From an uncultured Prevotellaceae bacterium (GTDB lineage: Bacteria > Bacteroidota > Bacteroidia > Bacteroidales > Bacteroidaceae): 61,509 nt of DNA. This document shows positions 51,601 through 59,643 of the stretch, in pieces (the stretch's first letter is position 1; each line of letters begins with the position of its first letter). The notes below the pieces were generated by a model. That model saw nothing but the letters and a program-made list of their open reading frames with translations. It did not search any database and had not been told where the DNA came from. A program made the translations under genes and the position numbers. The stretch spans positions 1-61,509 of the forward strand of contig ONDA01000013.1 in NCBI GenBank assembly GCA_900316475.1, written 5' to 3'.

Positions 51601-51950
51601 AAGGACCGCAGGAACCTGCTGCAGCGATGTACTATAACGATGCCAAGCCGGAAAAGATATACTATCAAGGACTGGCCCTGCTGAAACTGGGACGTGAGGA
51701 TGAGGCGCACGGACGATTCTATAAGCTCATCAACTATGGCAAACAGCATGTCTTTGAAAAGCAGACCATGGACTATTTCGCAGTGTCGCTGCCCGACCTG
51801 CTCATCTGGGATGATTCGCTCGACGTGAAAAACCGCATCCATTGCTATTATATGTTGGCTCTCGGCTACGATGGTATGGGCAATCATGAGAAGGCGGCCC
51901 GCTACTTTGCAGAGGTGGAGAAACTGGACATTAACCATAGAAAATTATGA
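48612..51950 (+). CDS. DUF5107 and TPR-repeat protein
   Basis: 1112 aa, no signal peptide. The N-terminal part (about 15-440) is DUF5107, with VVFLENEYLKVMVMPELGGR and GGIEFNWPQHH. The rest holds many tetratricopeptide repeats (for example NHKARALKAAVLRLLGRQDE). DUF5107-TPR proteins accompany carbohydrate-use genes. Their role is not known to me, though the fold resembles the sugar-binding domain of GH2-type enzymes. Residues about 306-345 are encoded by a palindromic insertion (49529-49647) rich in Pro and Gly that keeps the frame. It sits 16 nt after the porter and overlaps GH2 by 4 nt. Confidence 0.85.
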   Translation: MMVKAWRELVTIPTYEIGKAEKNPIFLEKRVYQGSSGVVYPYPVIESIADEPTPHEWKVVFLENEYLKVMVMPELGGRIQMAYDKIKQRHFVYYNHVIKPALVGLTGPWISGGIEFNWPQHHRPSTYLPVDCDIVENEDGSVTVWVNEMERMFHQKGAAGFTLRPGCAYLEIQGRVSNRTPLPQTFLWWANPAVEVNDAYQTVFPPDVNAVFDHGKRAVSSFPIATGTYYKMDYSAGVDISNYRNIYVPTSYMAVNSKYDFEGGYENDTKGGMLHVASHHFSPGKKQWTWGNGDFGRAWDRNLTDERPTPMPLPTGRGVDTPKAEKTGEQGNYAPPSQGGDGGGSLFRPYIELMAGVYTENQPDFTWLMPYEEKQFVQYFMPYRELGVVKQASKDFILNIEDAGDGKVTVKVLATSKQDVGIMLRNKNGQEYFNRAVTLSPEDVFQQTVDVQGATLADLLLQVGKLSWMAEDDEIRPIPDAAEAALSPEETKTCDQLYLTGLHLEQYRHATWSALDYYEEALRRDPNDVRCLNQTGLWYLRRGRFSKAEPYLRKAVRIWQKRNPNPYDGEALFHLALCLKYQYRLQEAYELFWKSTWNKAWADAGYFEAACISVSQKRYDEALDELNRSLVFNSCNHKARALKAAVLRLLGRQDEAQAWIRESLKLDRFNYGCMYEAHQQEHLKELMHDNVYNYHELALDYAQAGLWQACIDILQMPTEQHPLTYYYIGYAKSMQGKQDEAKACYKQAEAIAPDYCFPNRLEDVLVLESAKWLNPDGARAPYYLGCLFYDKRQYDVAVENWELAAQLNPQFPTVWRNLALVRFNKQHLQDEALEYMEKAFHLDETDSRILMELDQLYKRLQRPHQERLDFLRQYPQLIRQRDDLVLEEITLLNQLGRYEEAMTELDAHQFHPWEGGEGKVPAQYQMCRVELAKQAIAVKAYEKAILLLQQCLEYPHHLGEGKLYGAQENDFYYYLGIAYDAKGEADKARDCWEQATKGPQEPAAAMYYNDAKPEKIYYQGLALLKLGREDEAHGRFYKLINYGKQHVFEKQTMDYFAVSLPDLLIWDDSLDVKNRIHCYYMLALGYDGMGNHEKAARYFAEVEKLDINHRKL
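49529..49647. repeat. 119-bp double-hairpin element inside DUF5107
   Basis: The ends are inverted (GAGACCCACCCCC at the left, GGGGGTGGGTCTC at the right). Each half contains its own CCCCTCCCT/AGGGAGGGG hairpin (49545-49565 and 49612-49632). The reading frame of the host gene stays open through it, adding about 40 residues. It resembles palindromic intragenic elements such as those of Rickettsia. Confidence 0.85.
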
Positions 51951-54706
51951 GAAAGACAAGCATACGAAGAAGAATCCTCAGTGCCCTCTGTGTCCTTTGC
52001 TGTTTGAACAGCCATGCCCAGGACTTCATATCGCTCGATGGCGCGTGGGACTTCGCTGTCAGCAATGGCAAGCCCGCTGCCTATACGGACTACGTCATGC
52101 TGCCCGGCTCGATGCTGACCAACGGCAAGGGTGAACCTGTCAGCGTGAAGACGCCATGGACAGGCTCGCTCTACGACTCGTCGTACTACTTCAATCCCTA
52201 TATGGAGAAGTACCGCGTGGAAGGCCAGATGAAGTTTCCCTTCTTCCTGACGCCTGAGCGCCACTATGTCGGTCCGGCATGGTACCGCCGTAAGGTCTAC
52301 GTGCCGCAGGAGTGGCGCGGTCAGCCCGTAACGCTCTTCCTGGAACGGGCACACATTGAGACGAAGGCTTACGTCAACGGTCATGAGATAGGACGGCAGA
52401 TGTCGCTGTCGACGCCCCATCGCTATGACGTGACGGACGTCATCCGCTTCGGTGAGCCGAACGAGATAGTGCTGCGCGTCTACAACGGCATCGAGAACGT
52501 CTGCGTCGGGCAGGACTCCCACAGTGTCACCGACCAGACGCAGGGCAACTGGAACGGTGTCGTCGGGCGTATCGAGCTGCAGGCTGGCGTCAATATATGG
52601 CGCAAGCGGGTGGTGCCCCATCTGGAAGACCACTACCTTGACATCACCATCAACGAGCGCCACTACCGCGTCAACTTCGACCCGAAGGCCGAGCTGTGGG
52701 ATGAGTTCAATCCCCGGCTCTATACCCAGGTGCTGGAGTACGACGGCTGGGACGTGCCTGTCACCTTCGGTCTGCGCGAGGTGACGGCCAGGGGGCGCCA
52801 GCTCTATATCAACGGCCATCCGCTCTTCCTGCGCGGTACGGTCGAGAACTGCTGTTTCCCCGAGACGGGCTATCCACCGACCGACGAACCGTCGTGGGAG
52901 CGTGTCTTCCGCAAGTGTAAAGAGTACGGCCTGAACCACATCCGCTTCCACAGCTACTGCCCGCCGGAGGCGGCTTTCGCCGTTGCCGACCGTCTGGGCC
53001 TCTACCTGCAGGTGGAAGGTCCGACGTGGCCTAACCACGGTGTCCGCTTGCGTCGCGGCATGAAGATTGACGACTACCTCGTTGAGGAGTCGAAGCGTAT
53101 TCTCGACGAGTTCGGCCACCATCCGTCGTTCGTGATGATGGCTGCCGGCAACGAGCCTGCCGGCGACTGGGTAAGCTACTGCAACGACTGGGTGAAGCAG
53201 ATGCGTAAGTATGATGCGTCGAAGCTTTACTGTGGAGCCAGCGTCGGTGGCGGCTGGGCATGGGACGGCGGTTCGGAGTATCACGTCAAGGGCGGAGCCC
53301 GAGGACTCGACGAGTGGAACCGTTCGGCACCGTCGTCCGACAACGATTACTACAGCGGCATCGAGTTCCCGCGCAATTATAAGGACACGGTGCCCAACCA
53401 GACGCCCATCGTCGCCCACGAGCAGGGTCAGTGGTGCGCCTTCCCCGACTTCAAGGAAATCAGCCAGTATACGGGTGCCTATAAAGCCCGTAATTTTGAA
53501 ATCTTCCGCGACTTGCTGCGCGATAACGGCATGGAGCCGATGGCCGAGAAGTTTCTCATGGCCAGCGGTCGCCTGCAAGTGCTCTGCTATAAATACGAGA
53601 TTGAGCGTAACCTGCGTACCAAAGACTATGCCGGTTTCCAGCTCTTGGGACTCAACGACTACAGCGGACAGGGAACAGCCCTCGTGGGGCCGCTCAACGT
53701 CTTCTGGCGCGAGAAGGGCTATTGCACCGCTGAAGAGTGGCGCCAGTTCTGCTCTGTCATCGTGCCTCTGGCTCGCTTCCCGCGCTTCGTCTATACCACT
53801 GCCGATACGCTCCGCGTGCCCGTTGAGGTCTATAACGCCTACTCGAACAATGTCGGCGGACTGCACACCGTCTATACGATTACTGCTGATAGTGCACGCG
53901 TCGTCGCTCAAGGTCAGCTGTCGTCGCCCGTCCTGCCCATAGGCAAGAACACGCCTCTGGGCACGGTCACACTGCCGCTCAGTGGCTTCAAGGCTCCGCA
54001 GAAGCTGACGCTCACCGTCCGGCTCGCCGACAAGAACTGGAAGAACCACTGGGACTTCTGGGTCTATCCTGCCGAAGTGCCCGATTCTGTGAAATCTTCC
54101 GCTATCGTCGAGACCGCCGACTACAAGACTGCCCTCAAAGCCCTGCAGCAAGGCAAGACCGTGCTGCTGACGGCTGCCGGCAAGGTGACGCTGGGCAGCG
54201 ACGTGAAGCAGACTTACCTGCCCGTCTTCTGGAACACCTCGTGGTTCAAGATGCGCCCGCCACACACCACGGGTGCCTATATCGACACGACACACCCGCT
54301 GTTCAAGTACAACTTCCCGACCGACTCGTGGTCAAACCTCAACTGGTGGGAATTGCTCAACAAGGCACAGGTGATGAACCTCCGCGAACTGCCGAAGGAC
54401 TATCAGTCGCCCATACAGCCTATCGACACCTGGCACGTCTCGCGCAAGCTGGGTATGCTCGTCGAGGCTCGGGTGGGGAAGGGTCGCCTGCTGATGACGA
54501 CGATGGACATCACGGACCGTCTCGACAGTCGCCCCGTGGCTCGCCAGATGCGGCATGCCATCCTCCACTATATGCAGAGCCGCGACTTCCGTCCCGCGCT
54601 GACGCTGACGCCCGTCGTCGTCGCCGACTTCTTTACGAAACAGGCACCGCCCGTCAATATGTTCACCAACGACTCGCCCGACGAGCTGAAACCGAAGATT
54701 AAATGA
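51947..54706 (+). CDS. GH2 family glycosidase
   Basis: 919 aa with a signal peptide (cleavage near NSHAQ). A sugar-binding jelly roll (about 60-200) precedes the catalytic barrel. E403 in AAGNEPAG is the likely acid/base and E492 in VAHEQGQW the likely nucleophile. The C-terminal third is beta-rich. GH2 enzymes act on beta-galactosides, beta-glucuronides or beta-mannosides. The substrate is not determined. Last gene of the operon, with a 4-nt overlap with DUF5107-TPR. Confidence 0.9.
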   Translation: MRKTSIRRRILSALCVLCCLNSHAQDFISLDGAWDFAVSNGKPAAYTDYVMLPGSMLTNGKGEPVSVKTPWTGSLYDSSYYFNPYMEKYRVEGQMKFPFFLTPERHYVGPAWYRRKVYVPQEWRGQPVTLFLERAHIETKAYVNGHEIGRQMSLSTPHRYDVTDVIRFGEPNEIVLRVYNGIENVCVGQDSHSVTDQTQGNWNGVVGRIELQAGVNIWRKRVVPHLEDHYLDITINERHYRVNFDPKAELWDEFNPRLYTQVLEYDGWDVPVTFGLREVTARGRQLYINGHPLFLRGTVENCCFPETGYPPTDEPSWERVFRKCKEYGLNHIRFHSYCPPEAAFAVADRLGLYLQVEGPTWPNHGVRLRRGMKIDDYLVEESKRILDEFGHHPSFVMMAAGNEPAGDWVSYCNDWVKQMRKYDASKLYCGASVGGGWAWDGGSEYHVKGGARGLDEWNRSAPSSDNDYYSGIEFPRNYKDTVPNQTPIVAHEQGQWCAFPDFKEISQYTGAYKARNFEIFRDLLRDNGMEPMAEKFLMASGRLQVLCYKYEIERNLRTKDYAGFQLLGLNDYSGQGTALVGPLNVFWREKGYCTAEEWRQFCSVIVPLARFPRFVYTTADTLRVPVEVYNAYSNNVGGLHTVYTITADSARVVAQGQLSSPVLPIGKNTPLGTVTLPLSGFKAPQKLTLTVRLADKNWKNHWDFWVYPAEVPDSVKSSAIVETADYKTALKALQQGKTVLLTAAGKVTLGSDVKQTYLPVFWNTSWFKMRPPHTTGAYIDTTHPLFKYNFPTDSWSNLNWWELLNKAQVMNLRELPKDYQSPIQPIDTWHVSRKLGMLVEARVGKGRLLMTTMDITDRLDSRPVARQMRHAILHYMQSRDFRPALTLTPVVVADFFTKQAPPVNMFTNDSPDELKPKIK

Positions 54707-54744
54707 GCGGTTTGCTGAACCAGCACGCCTTTTCGCTGAATTAT

Positions 54745-54776
54745 TTTGCAAGACTCAGACGATAGTACTAACTTTG
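54745..54776 (+). promoter_or_regulatory. Promoter for the polyphosphate polymerase gene
   Basis: TTTG 54745-54748, 20-nt spacer, TAACTTTG 54769-54776, 23 nt before the ATG at 54800. Confidence 0.75.
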
Positions 54777-54799
54777 CACCGTCAACGAAACCAAAAGCA

Positions 54800-55576
54800 A
54801 TGCAAGAAATACTCAACCAGTTTGACCCCATCACCCTCGACGAGATGAGTGGCATACGCCTGATGAACCGCACGGACACGAAGTTCGTCACCACCAGGCC
54901 GATGCTCGAACGCCTTCTGGCGATGGCACGCCATGACTACTTCGCACAGGCGATTGGCGGCCAGCGCATTGCCGCCTACTTCACTGTCTACTTCGATACG
55001 ACGGATTGTAATATGTACACCGTCCACGAGACGGGACACACCAACCGGCAGAAGCTCCGCGTGCGCTCCTATGTCGACTCACACCTGAACTTCCTTGAAG
55101 TGAAAACCAAGAACAACCGAGGAAGGACGAAGAAAAAGCGGGTGGCGCTCGACGACTTCAATCCCGACGACTCAGCACGCTTCGACCTGCAAGCCGATTG
55201 TTACGGAGAATTCCTCCATCAGTACCTGCGCTACGACCCGCAGACGCTCTGCCGACAGCTGGAGAACCGCTTCGACCGCATCACACTGGTCAACAAGGCC
55301 AAGACTGAGCGGCTGACCATCGACACCAACCTGCGCTTCTGTAATGTGGCTACGGGCAGGCGGCGTGCTATGGACGATATCGTCATCATTGAGCTGAAGC
55401 GTGACGGCCTGCAGCCGTCGCCCATCCTCCATATGCTCCGCGACCTTCGCATCAAACCCCACGGTTTTTCGAAGTACGTCATCGGCTCTGCACTCACCAA
55501 CCCCAACCTGCACTGCAACCGCATGAAGCCCAAGGTCAACGACATCGAACGACTGCTGAACCATCAAACTCTGTAA
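54800..55576 (+). CDS. VTC-domain polyphosphate polymerase
   Basis: 258 aa consisting of one VTC (vacuolar transporter chaperone) catalytic domain: RLMNRTDTKFVT with the substrate-binding Arg/Lys, AAYFTVYFDT, RQKLRVRSYV, FLEVKTKNNRGRTKKKR and VIIELKRDG. Eukaryotic VTC4 makes polyphosphate from ATP in a beta-tunnel with these basic residues. The frame is open upstream to 54746, but the promoter lies there. A DUF4956 membrane protein follows 278 nt downstream and is its usual bacterial partner. Confidence 0.88.
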   Translation: MQEILNQFDPITLDEMSGIRLMNRTDTKFVTTRPMLERLLAMARHDYFAQAIGGQRIAAYFTVYFDTTDCNMYTVHETGHTNRQKLRVRSYVDSHLNFLEVKTKNNRGRTKKKRVALDDFNPDDSARFDLQADCYGEFLHQYLRYDPQTLCRQLENRFDRITLVNKAKTERLTIDTNLRFCNVATGRRRAMDDIVIIELKRDGLQPSPILHMLRDLRIKPHGFSKYVIGSALTNPNLHCNRMKPKVNDIERLLNHQTL

Positions 55577-55586
55577 ATCGTAAATA
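55573..55586. repeat. Heptamer pair at the polymerase stop codon
   Basis: GTAAATC and GTAAATA directly repeated. The first unit contains the stop codon (55574-55576). The same heptamer recurs at 55820-55840. Confidence 0.6.
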
Positions 55587-55622
55587 AATAGTAAATCAAA
55601 TTTCTCAAGTTTTATAACGACT

Positions 55623-55795
55623 ACGAATTTAACGAATTGAACGAATTTTCTATGCATAGTATCATGATAATAATGCATCCTAAGATGTAACGAATTGGCT
55701 TGCGCGGTAAGAAATCGCTTGCGATTTCATTCGTGAAATTCGTATAAATAAACAACAACGCGCAGCCCAAATTCGTAAAATTCGTGTAATTCGTG
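55623..55795. repeat. Inverted pair of 9-mer triplets
   Basis: Three ACGAATTnA-type 9-mers at 55623-55649 are mirrored by three AATTCGTG-type 9-mers at 55769-55795. Together they could form a stem across 120 nt that also contains a smaller CGCTTGCG-type repeat. No gene lies in this 278-nt gap. Confidence 0.65.
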
Positions 55796-55819
55796 GTAAA
55801 AAAGGAACTTGCAAAACCT

Positions 55820-55840
55820 GTAAATAGTAAATCGTAAATT
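55820..55840. repeat. Three heptamers before the DUF4956 gene
   Basis: GTAAATA, GTAAATC and GTAAATT in strict register, 14 nt before the DUF4956 ATG. Confidence 0.65.
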
Positions 55841-55854
55841 AAAAAATAGTAACT

Positions 55855-56511
55855 ATGCTTGACTTCCTGACTTTATCCCCGAGCTTTGCCCAGATGCTGG
55901 TGCGACTGTTCATCAGCTTAGTAGTAACGTGGTTCATCGTCTTCCGGCTCTATTACAAGAAGAGTAAGAACCGCGAGTTCTGTTTCACCTTCATGCTCAT
56001 CTCCATTGCCATCTTCTTCATCGTCTTCTTTATGGTCTTCGTCCTCGAGGATATGAAGGGCAAGACGTCGATGGGTATCGGTATCGGACTCTTCGGCATC
56101 TTCTCCATCATGCGCTACCGTACCGACGCCATGCCAGTGCGCGAGATGACCTACCTCTTTATCATCATCGCCCTTGCCCTGGTCAATGCCATCGCCGAGG
56201 GGGTGCCTATGCTGGAGCTGATTCTCACCAACGTTATTGTCGTCGTTGCCGTCTGGTCCTTTGAGCACAGTCTGAAGACCAAACCCACGAAGTACGTCCA
56301 GTACGACCGTGTGGAACTGATAGTCCCCGAGCGGCGCGACGAGCTGAAGGCCGACCTTGAGAAGCGACTTGGCGTGAAAGTCATCAAGCTTGAAGTAGGC
56401 TCCGTCGACTTCATCCGCGACATGGCTATAATCCGCATCGTCTACGAAGGACTCGAAACCCCTGCCAACAAGAAGTTGAAACTCAAGAACAGCGAACTCA
56501 CCGACTTCTGA
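55855..56511 (+). CDS. DUF4956 membrane protein
   Basis: 218 aa. Four to five membrane helices occupy residues 10-140, with GIGIGLFGIFSIMRYRTD conserved in DUF4956. A soluble C-terminal domain follows. The protein accompanies VTC-domain polymerases and may form the channel or anchor for polyphosphate export, but this is inferred from gene pairing. A terminator hairpin follows the stop. Confidence 0.85.
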   Translation: MLDFLTLSPSFAQMLVRLFISLVVTWFIVFRLYYKKSKNREFCFTFMLISIAIFFIVFFMVFVLEDMKGKTSMGIGIGLFGIFSIMRYRTDAMPVREMTYLFIIIALALVNAIAEGVPMLELILTNVIVVVAVWSFEHSLKTKPTKYVQYDRVELIVPERRDELKADLEKRLGVKVIKLEVGSVDFIRDMAIIRIVYEGLETPANKKLKLKNSELTDF

Positions 56512-56538
56512 CGTGGTGACGCTTACGGAAATAAGAAT

Positions 56539-56563
56539 CCCCGAACCGCTTGCCGGTTCGGGG
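56539..56563 (+). terminator. Hairpin after DUF4956
   Basis: CCCCGAACCG pairs with CGGTTCGGGG (10 bp, 5-nt loop), 27 nt after the stop. It lacks a long T-run, so termination may be weak or Rho-assisted. Confidence 0.6.
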
Positions 56564-56633
56564 AAGCATCCACCCTGCTTGCCGCTGATGACGCTCTTGG
56601 CCGTCAGCTTCAGGATGCAGAATTACTAAGAAA

Positions 56634-56723
56634 ATGAAAATCATAATAAAGATAGCGCATCCTGCACGTTTTATGCCCATTGGCAAAGTGGAATTGAAAG
56701 AAGAAGGAACCGTAACAAGATGA
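56634..56723 (+). other. Possible 29-codon small ORF
   Basis: ATG 56634 to TGA 56721-56723 encodes MKIIIKIAHPARF followed by a charged tail. I see no promoter box and recognise no family. It lies in the 335-nt gap before the ATPase gene and is listed only as a possibility. Confidence 0.2.
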
Positions 56724-56751
56724 ACTAATTATGGTAAAATATCGCGATACT

Positions 56752-56787
56752 GGGCGAAAGTTGGTGTTTTTATATGCATTTTCGCCC
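56752..56787. promoter_or_regulatory. Inverted repeat before the ATPase promoter
   Basis: GGGCGAAA (56752-56759) and TTTCGCCC (56780-56787), extended outward by imperfect ATCG/CGAT matches. Could be an operator for the 56847 gene or the end of a mobile element. Confidence 0.4.
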
Positions 56788-56817
56788 GCTATCGATGTTT
56801 TTTTTGAAAAAAAGTTG

Positions 56818-56825
56818 TAACTTTG
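56818..56825 (+). promoter_or_regulatory. -7 box (TAACTTTG) for the ATPase gene
   Basis: Consensus match 21 nt before the ATG at 56847. Confidence 0.7.
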
Positions 56826-56846
56826 CGGCAAAATTAGAAGAGGAAT

Positions 56847-58274
56847 ATGCAAAACTCAATTATTGGCCGCAAAGAAGAAATCGCTCTGCTGGAGAAGTAT
56901 ATGACTTCCAACCACTCAGAGTTCATAGCCATTTATGGACGCAGACGTGTGGGCAAAACATTCCTCATACGTCAGTATTTTCAAAATCAATTTGCCTTTG
57001 ACATGACTGGCATTATCGAAGGAAAGAAGGCGGAGCAATTGACAGCTTTCAATCATGCGATGAAACAATACGGTTACAAAGGCAGGAAACCTGTTACATG
57101 GTTGGACGCGTTCTTCGCCTTACGTGATTTGTTGGAGCAAAAGTTGGAACAAGGGAAGCCATGCGTGATATTTATAGATGAGATGCCCTGTCTTGACACT
57201 CCTAAATCAGGTTTCGTTCATGCGCTGGGGCATTTTTGGAATAGTTGGGCTGCATGGCAGGCAGAGATAAAACTGATAGTCTGTGGTTCTGCAACCTCAT
57301 GGATGGTGCGAAATATCATTGACAACCATGGTGGACTGCACGACCGCGTGACTCACGAAATAGCATTGAAACCCTTTACGCTCAGTGAGACGGAAGAGTA
57401 TTTTCAGTCCTTTGGCTTTCCCTGGTCACGTTTAAGTGTGCTGCATACTTACATGGCAGTGGGTGGCGTACCTTACTATCTCAGTCTGTTCAACCCCGAT
57501 GAAAGTCCGGCACAAGGAATTGACCGCCTGTTTTTCTCGGAAAATGGAGAACTGCAGAAAGAATACAGACGGCTGTTTGCTTCTCTTTTCAGGAATCCAG
57601 GACCTTATCTTGCTGTCATCAAACTGTTGGCAGCAAAGCCATCGGGAATGACTCGCGAAGAGATACGTGAACAGTTGGGCGGTAGTAACAACGGGCATCT
57701 GGGCGACCTGCTGACAGACCTTGTCTATTGTGATTTCCTGCGCCAGTATAAGGTAAGGGAGAAAAAGGTAAAGACCAATTCGTCCATCTACAAGTTGGTG
57801 GACTTTTATACATTATTCTACCACTCATTCATCGGCAAGGCTTCCATGAATACAAGCTATTGGACACGCCTGCAAGGCACGCCCACAGTGAATACATGGC
57901 TCGGACTGGCGTATGAGCGTGTCTGTATGGCTCATGTATCGCAGATAAAGAGAGCCTTGGGTATTGGTAGTGTCGTGACGGAAGCTTATTCATGGCGAAG
58001 CAAAGACTCAGAACATCCTGCTCAAATCGACTTGTTGATAGAACGTGCTGACAAGATGATCAATCTCTGTGAGATTAAGTACAGCGAAACTGAATACAAT
58101 CTTTCGCAGGAAGAGTATTTGAACATTGGGCGCAGGGTTGAAAGTTTCAGAGTTGCCATACAGACACATTATGGTATCGTCCCTACGCTCATCACCACCT
58201 TTGGTCTGTCAAGGGGCATGTATGCAGACTCCATCCATGCCTCGGTGGTTTTGGATGACCTGTTTACCAACTGA
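56847..58274 (+). CDS. ATPase_2/DUF234 family ATP-binding protein
   Basis: 475 aa. Walker A AIYGRRRVGKTFLIRQYF is near residues 30-47 and Walker B VIFIDEMPCLD near 108-118. A winged-helix part follows (about 270-300, GMTREEIREQLGG), then a C-terminal DUF234 domain with AQIDLLIERADKMINLCEIK, which has a nuclease-like D-x-E-x-K pattern. The family is widespread in archaea and Bacteroidetes and its cellular role is unclear. AT-rich codon use and the abutting IS remnant suggest recent acquisition. The stop lies 3 nt before the transposase fragment. Confidence 0.85.
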   Translation: MQNSIIGRKEEIALLEKYMTSNHSEFIAIYGRRRVGKTFLIRQYFQNQFAFDMTGIIEGKKAEQLTAFNHAMKQYGYKGRKPVTWLDAFFALRDLLEQKLEQGKPCVIFIDEMPCLDTPKSGFVHALGHFWNSWAAWQAEIKLIVCGSATSWMVRNIIDNHGGLHDRVTHEIALKPFTLSETEEYFQSFGFPWSRLSVLHTYMAVGGVPYYLSLFNPDESPAQGIDRLFFSENGELQKEYRRLFASLFRNPGPYLAVIKLLAAKPSGMTREEIREQLGGSNNGHLGDLLTDLVYCDFLRQYKVREKKVKTNSSIYKLVDFYTLFYHSFIGKASMNTSYWTRLQGTPTVNTWLGLAYERVCMAHVSQIKRALGIGSVVTEAYSWRSKDSEHPAQIDLLIERADKMINLCEIKYSETEYNLSQEEYLNIGRRVESFRVAIQTHYGIVPTLITTFGLSRGMYADSIHASVVLDDLFTN

Positions 58275-58277
58275 CGC

Positions 58278-58994
58278 ATGGACAGTGGCTTCTTCAGCGG
58301 TGAGATATTCGACCGTCTGGAAGAGAAGCGCTTGTCCTATATAGTAGCATGCCGCTTCAATAACTCTATCAAGATACAGCTTGCTTCACAGGCAAAATGG
58401 ACGGAGGTGGCAGATGGCATTCATATTGCGGAGAGCACCTATCAGGCACAGGACTGGAAGAAGCCCCGTCGCATCATTATGGTCAGACAGGAAATTGACA
58501 AGCGACCCAAGGCCGCAGGCAAGAAGATAAAGAAGGTCAAGAAACCCAAGCAGATGGAACTCTTCCCTGACGTAGCCGAACTGGGGAACTACCGCTACAG
58601 CTGCTTCATCACTTCGCTGACACTGCCCGCAAAGGCCGTCTACGACCTCTATCGCGGAAGGGCTGACTCTGAGAACAGAATCAAGGAAATCAAGTACGAC
58701 TTCTCTGCCGACAAATTCTCTTCCCAAGACTTTTGGGCTACCGAAGCCTGCGACTCCTTTATTATCATGGCGTACAACTTCATTAGTCTCTTCAGACATG
58801 CCATTATCAACTCCAAGAAGAGCCATTTCCTCAAGACTATCAGGTACAAGATACTCAGTATTCCTGCATATCTCGAAAAGAAAGGAGATAAAAATATTTT
58901 ACGTCTTGTGAGAACCATAAATCAGCGGCAGGCATTCCTTGGACTCTGGAGAACAACTGAAAACTTTGACATCACCAGAACTAATTGGGCCTAA
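58278..58994 (+). pseudogene. IS1380-family transposase, C-terminal fragment
   Basis: 238 codons starting at an internal Met: MDSGFFSGEIFDRLEEKRL, then YRGRADSENRIKEIKYDFS with the catalytic Glu region, and WATEACDSFIIMAYN. This is the second half of an IS1380 DDE transposase. The first half with the earlier Asp is missing, and the break falls at the end of the ATPase gene. It cannot be active. The IS right end may lie near 59000-59010. Confidence 0.85.
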
Positions 58995-59087
58995 CGACCG
59001 ATTTGGGTTAAACAGTTAATGAATTTACAAACCTTATCCTTTAGTCGTTTTCCTTATTCTCAAAGGCAAATTTAGGCACAAAAAAAA

Positions 59088-59112
59088 GGTGCATGAAACT
59101 TCGTCATGCACC
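59088..59112 (-). terminator. Terminator of the minus-strand hypothetical gene
   Basis: GGTGCATGA/TCATGCACC stem (9 bp). On the minus strand it is followed by seven Ts. It lies 55 nt after the stop of the 59167-59643 gene. Confidence 0.85.
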
Positions 59113-59166
59113 TCTTCGGCTATTTCTTCGGTTCTTCGTTTATTTCTTAGCTTTTGTTTTGGGGGG

Positions 59167-59643
59167 TTATGCCGTTTTCCGTTCCAGCAGCACTATTTCG
59201 CCCAGCATCTGCTTGAACATATCCCGCAGTTTGATGGCGCGATCCGAGGCTTGGTTCTCCTCCCATTTATCTATGTGGTATTTCATCCAGGGGTTACGAA
59301 ATATGGCGGAGTTCACCGTCCCTTCAGGAATGACGATGCCCTGGCCTGTCAGCTTCCTTTCAAAGTCTGTGGCGTTGTCACCCCAGTCGTAAGCATCGCG
59401 CAGCGTACAGAAAGCCACGCTGTAGGCGGCATTGCCCCAGATGTAGGCGGCGCATCTCATCAGCGCCTGTGCTACCTGCCCCTCAGTGGCGTGCATCTTT
59501 GGTTTGTTCTCGTTGTGGAATTGGTCTGGTCCGCTCTTGGTCATGTTGCCGTTGATCACTAAGTTGTTGATGGTGGCACCCTGGAAGTAGTTGTTGATGG
59601 TGGCACCACCACCCTTCTGTTCTGGTTTTTCTGTTGTTTCCAT
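59167..59643 (-). CDS. Hypothetical protein with GATINN repeats
   Basis: 158 aa. An N-terminal Glu/Lys-rich stretch leads to GGGATINNYFQGATINNLVI, a twice-repeated GATINN with an asparagine-rich beta pattern, then a helical C-terminal domain (about 55-150: WGNAAYSVAFCTLRDAYDWG). I do not recognise a named family, although similar short proteins with NNYF-GATI motifs occur in Bacteroidales. No signal peptide. It ends at a good terminator. An open frame continues upstream on the same strand to about 59830 in another phase. Confidence 0.6.
   Translation of the reverse strand: METTEKPEQKGGGATINNYFQGATINNLVINGNMTKSGPDQFHNENKPKMHATEGQVAQALMRCAAYIWGNAAYSVAFCTLRDAYDWGDNATDFERKLTGQGIVIPEGTVNSAIFRNPWMKYHIDKWEENQASDRAIKLRDMFKQMLGEIVLLERKTA

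Noticed and set aside
51902-54295. 797-codon open frame on the minus strand
   Set aside because: Antisense shadow of the GH2 gene, whose catalytic motifs are clear on the plus strand.
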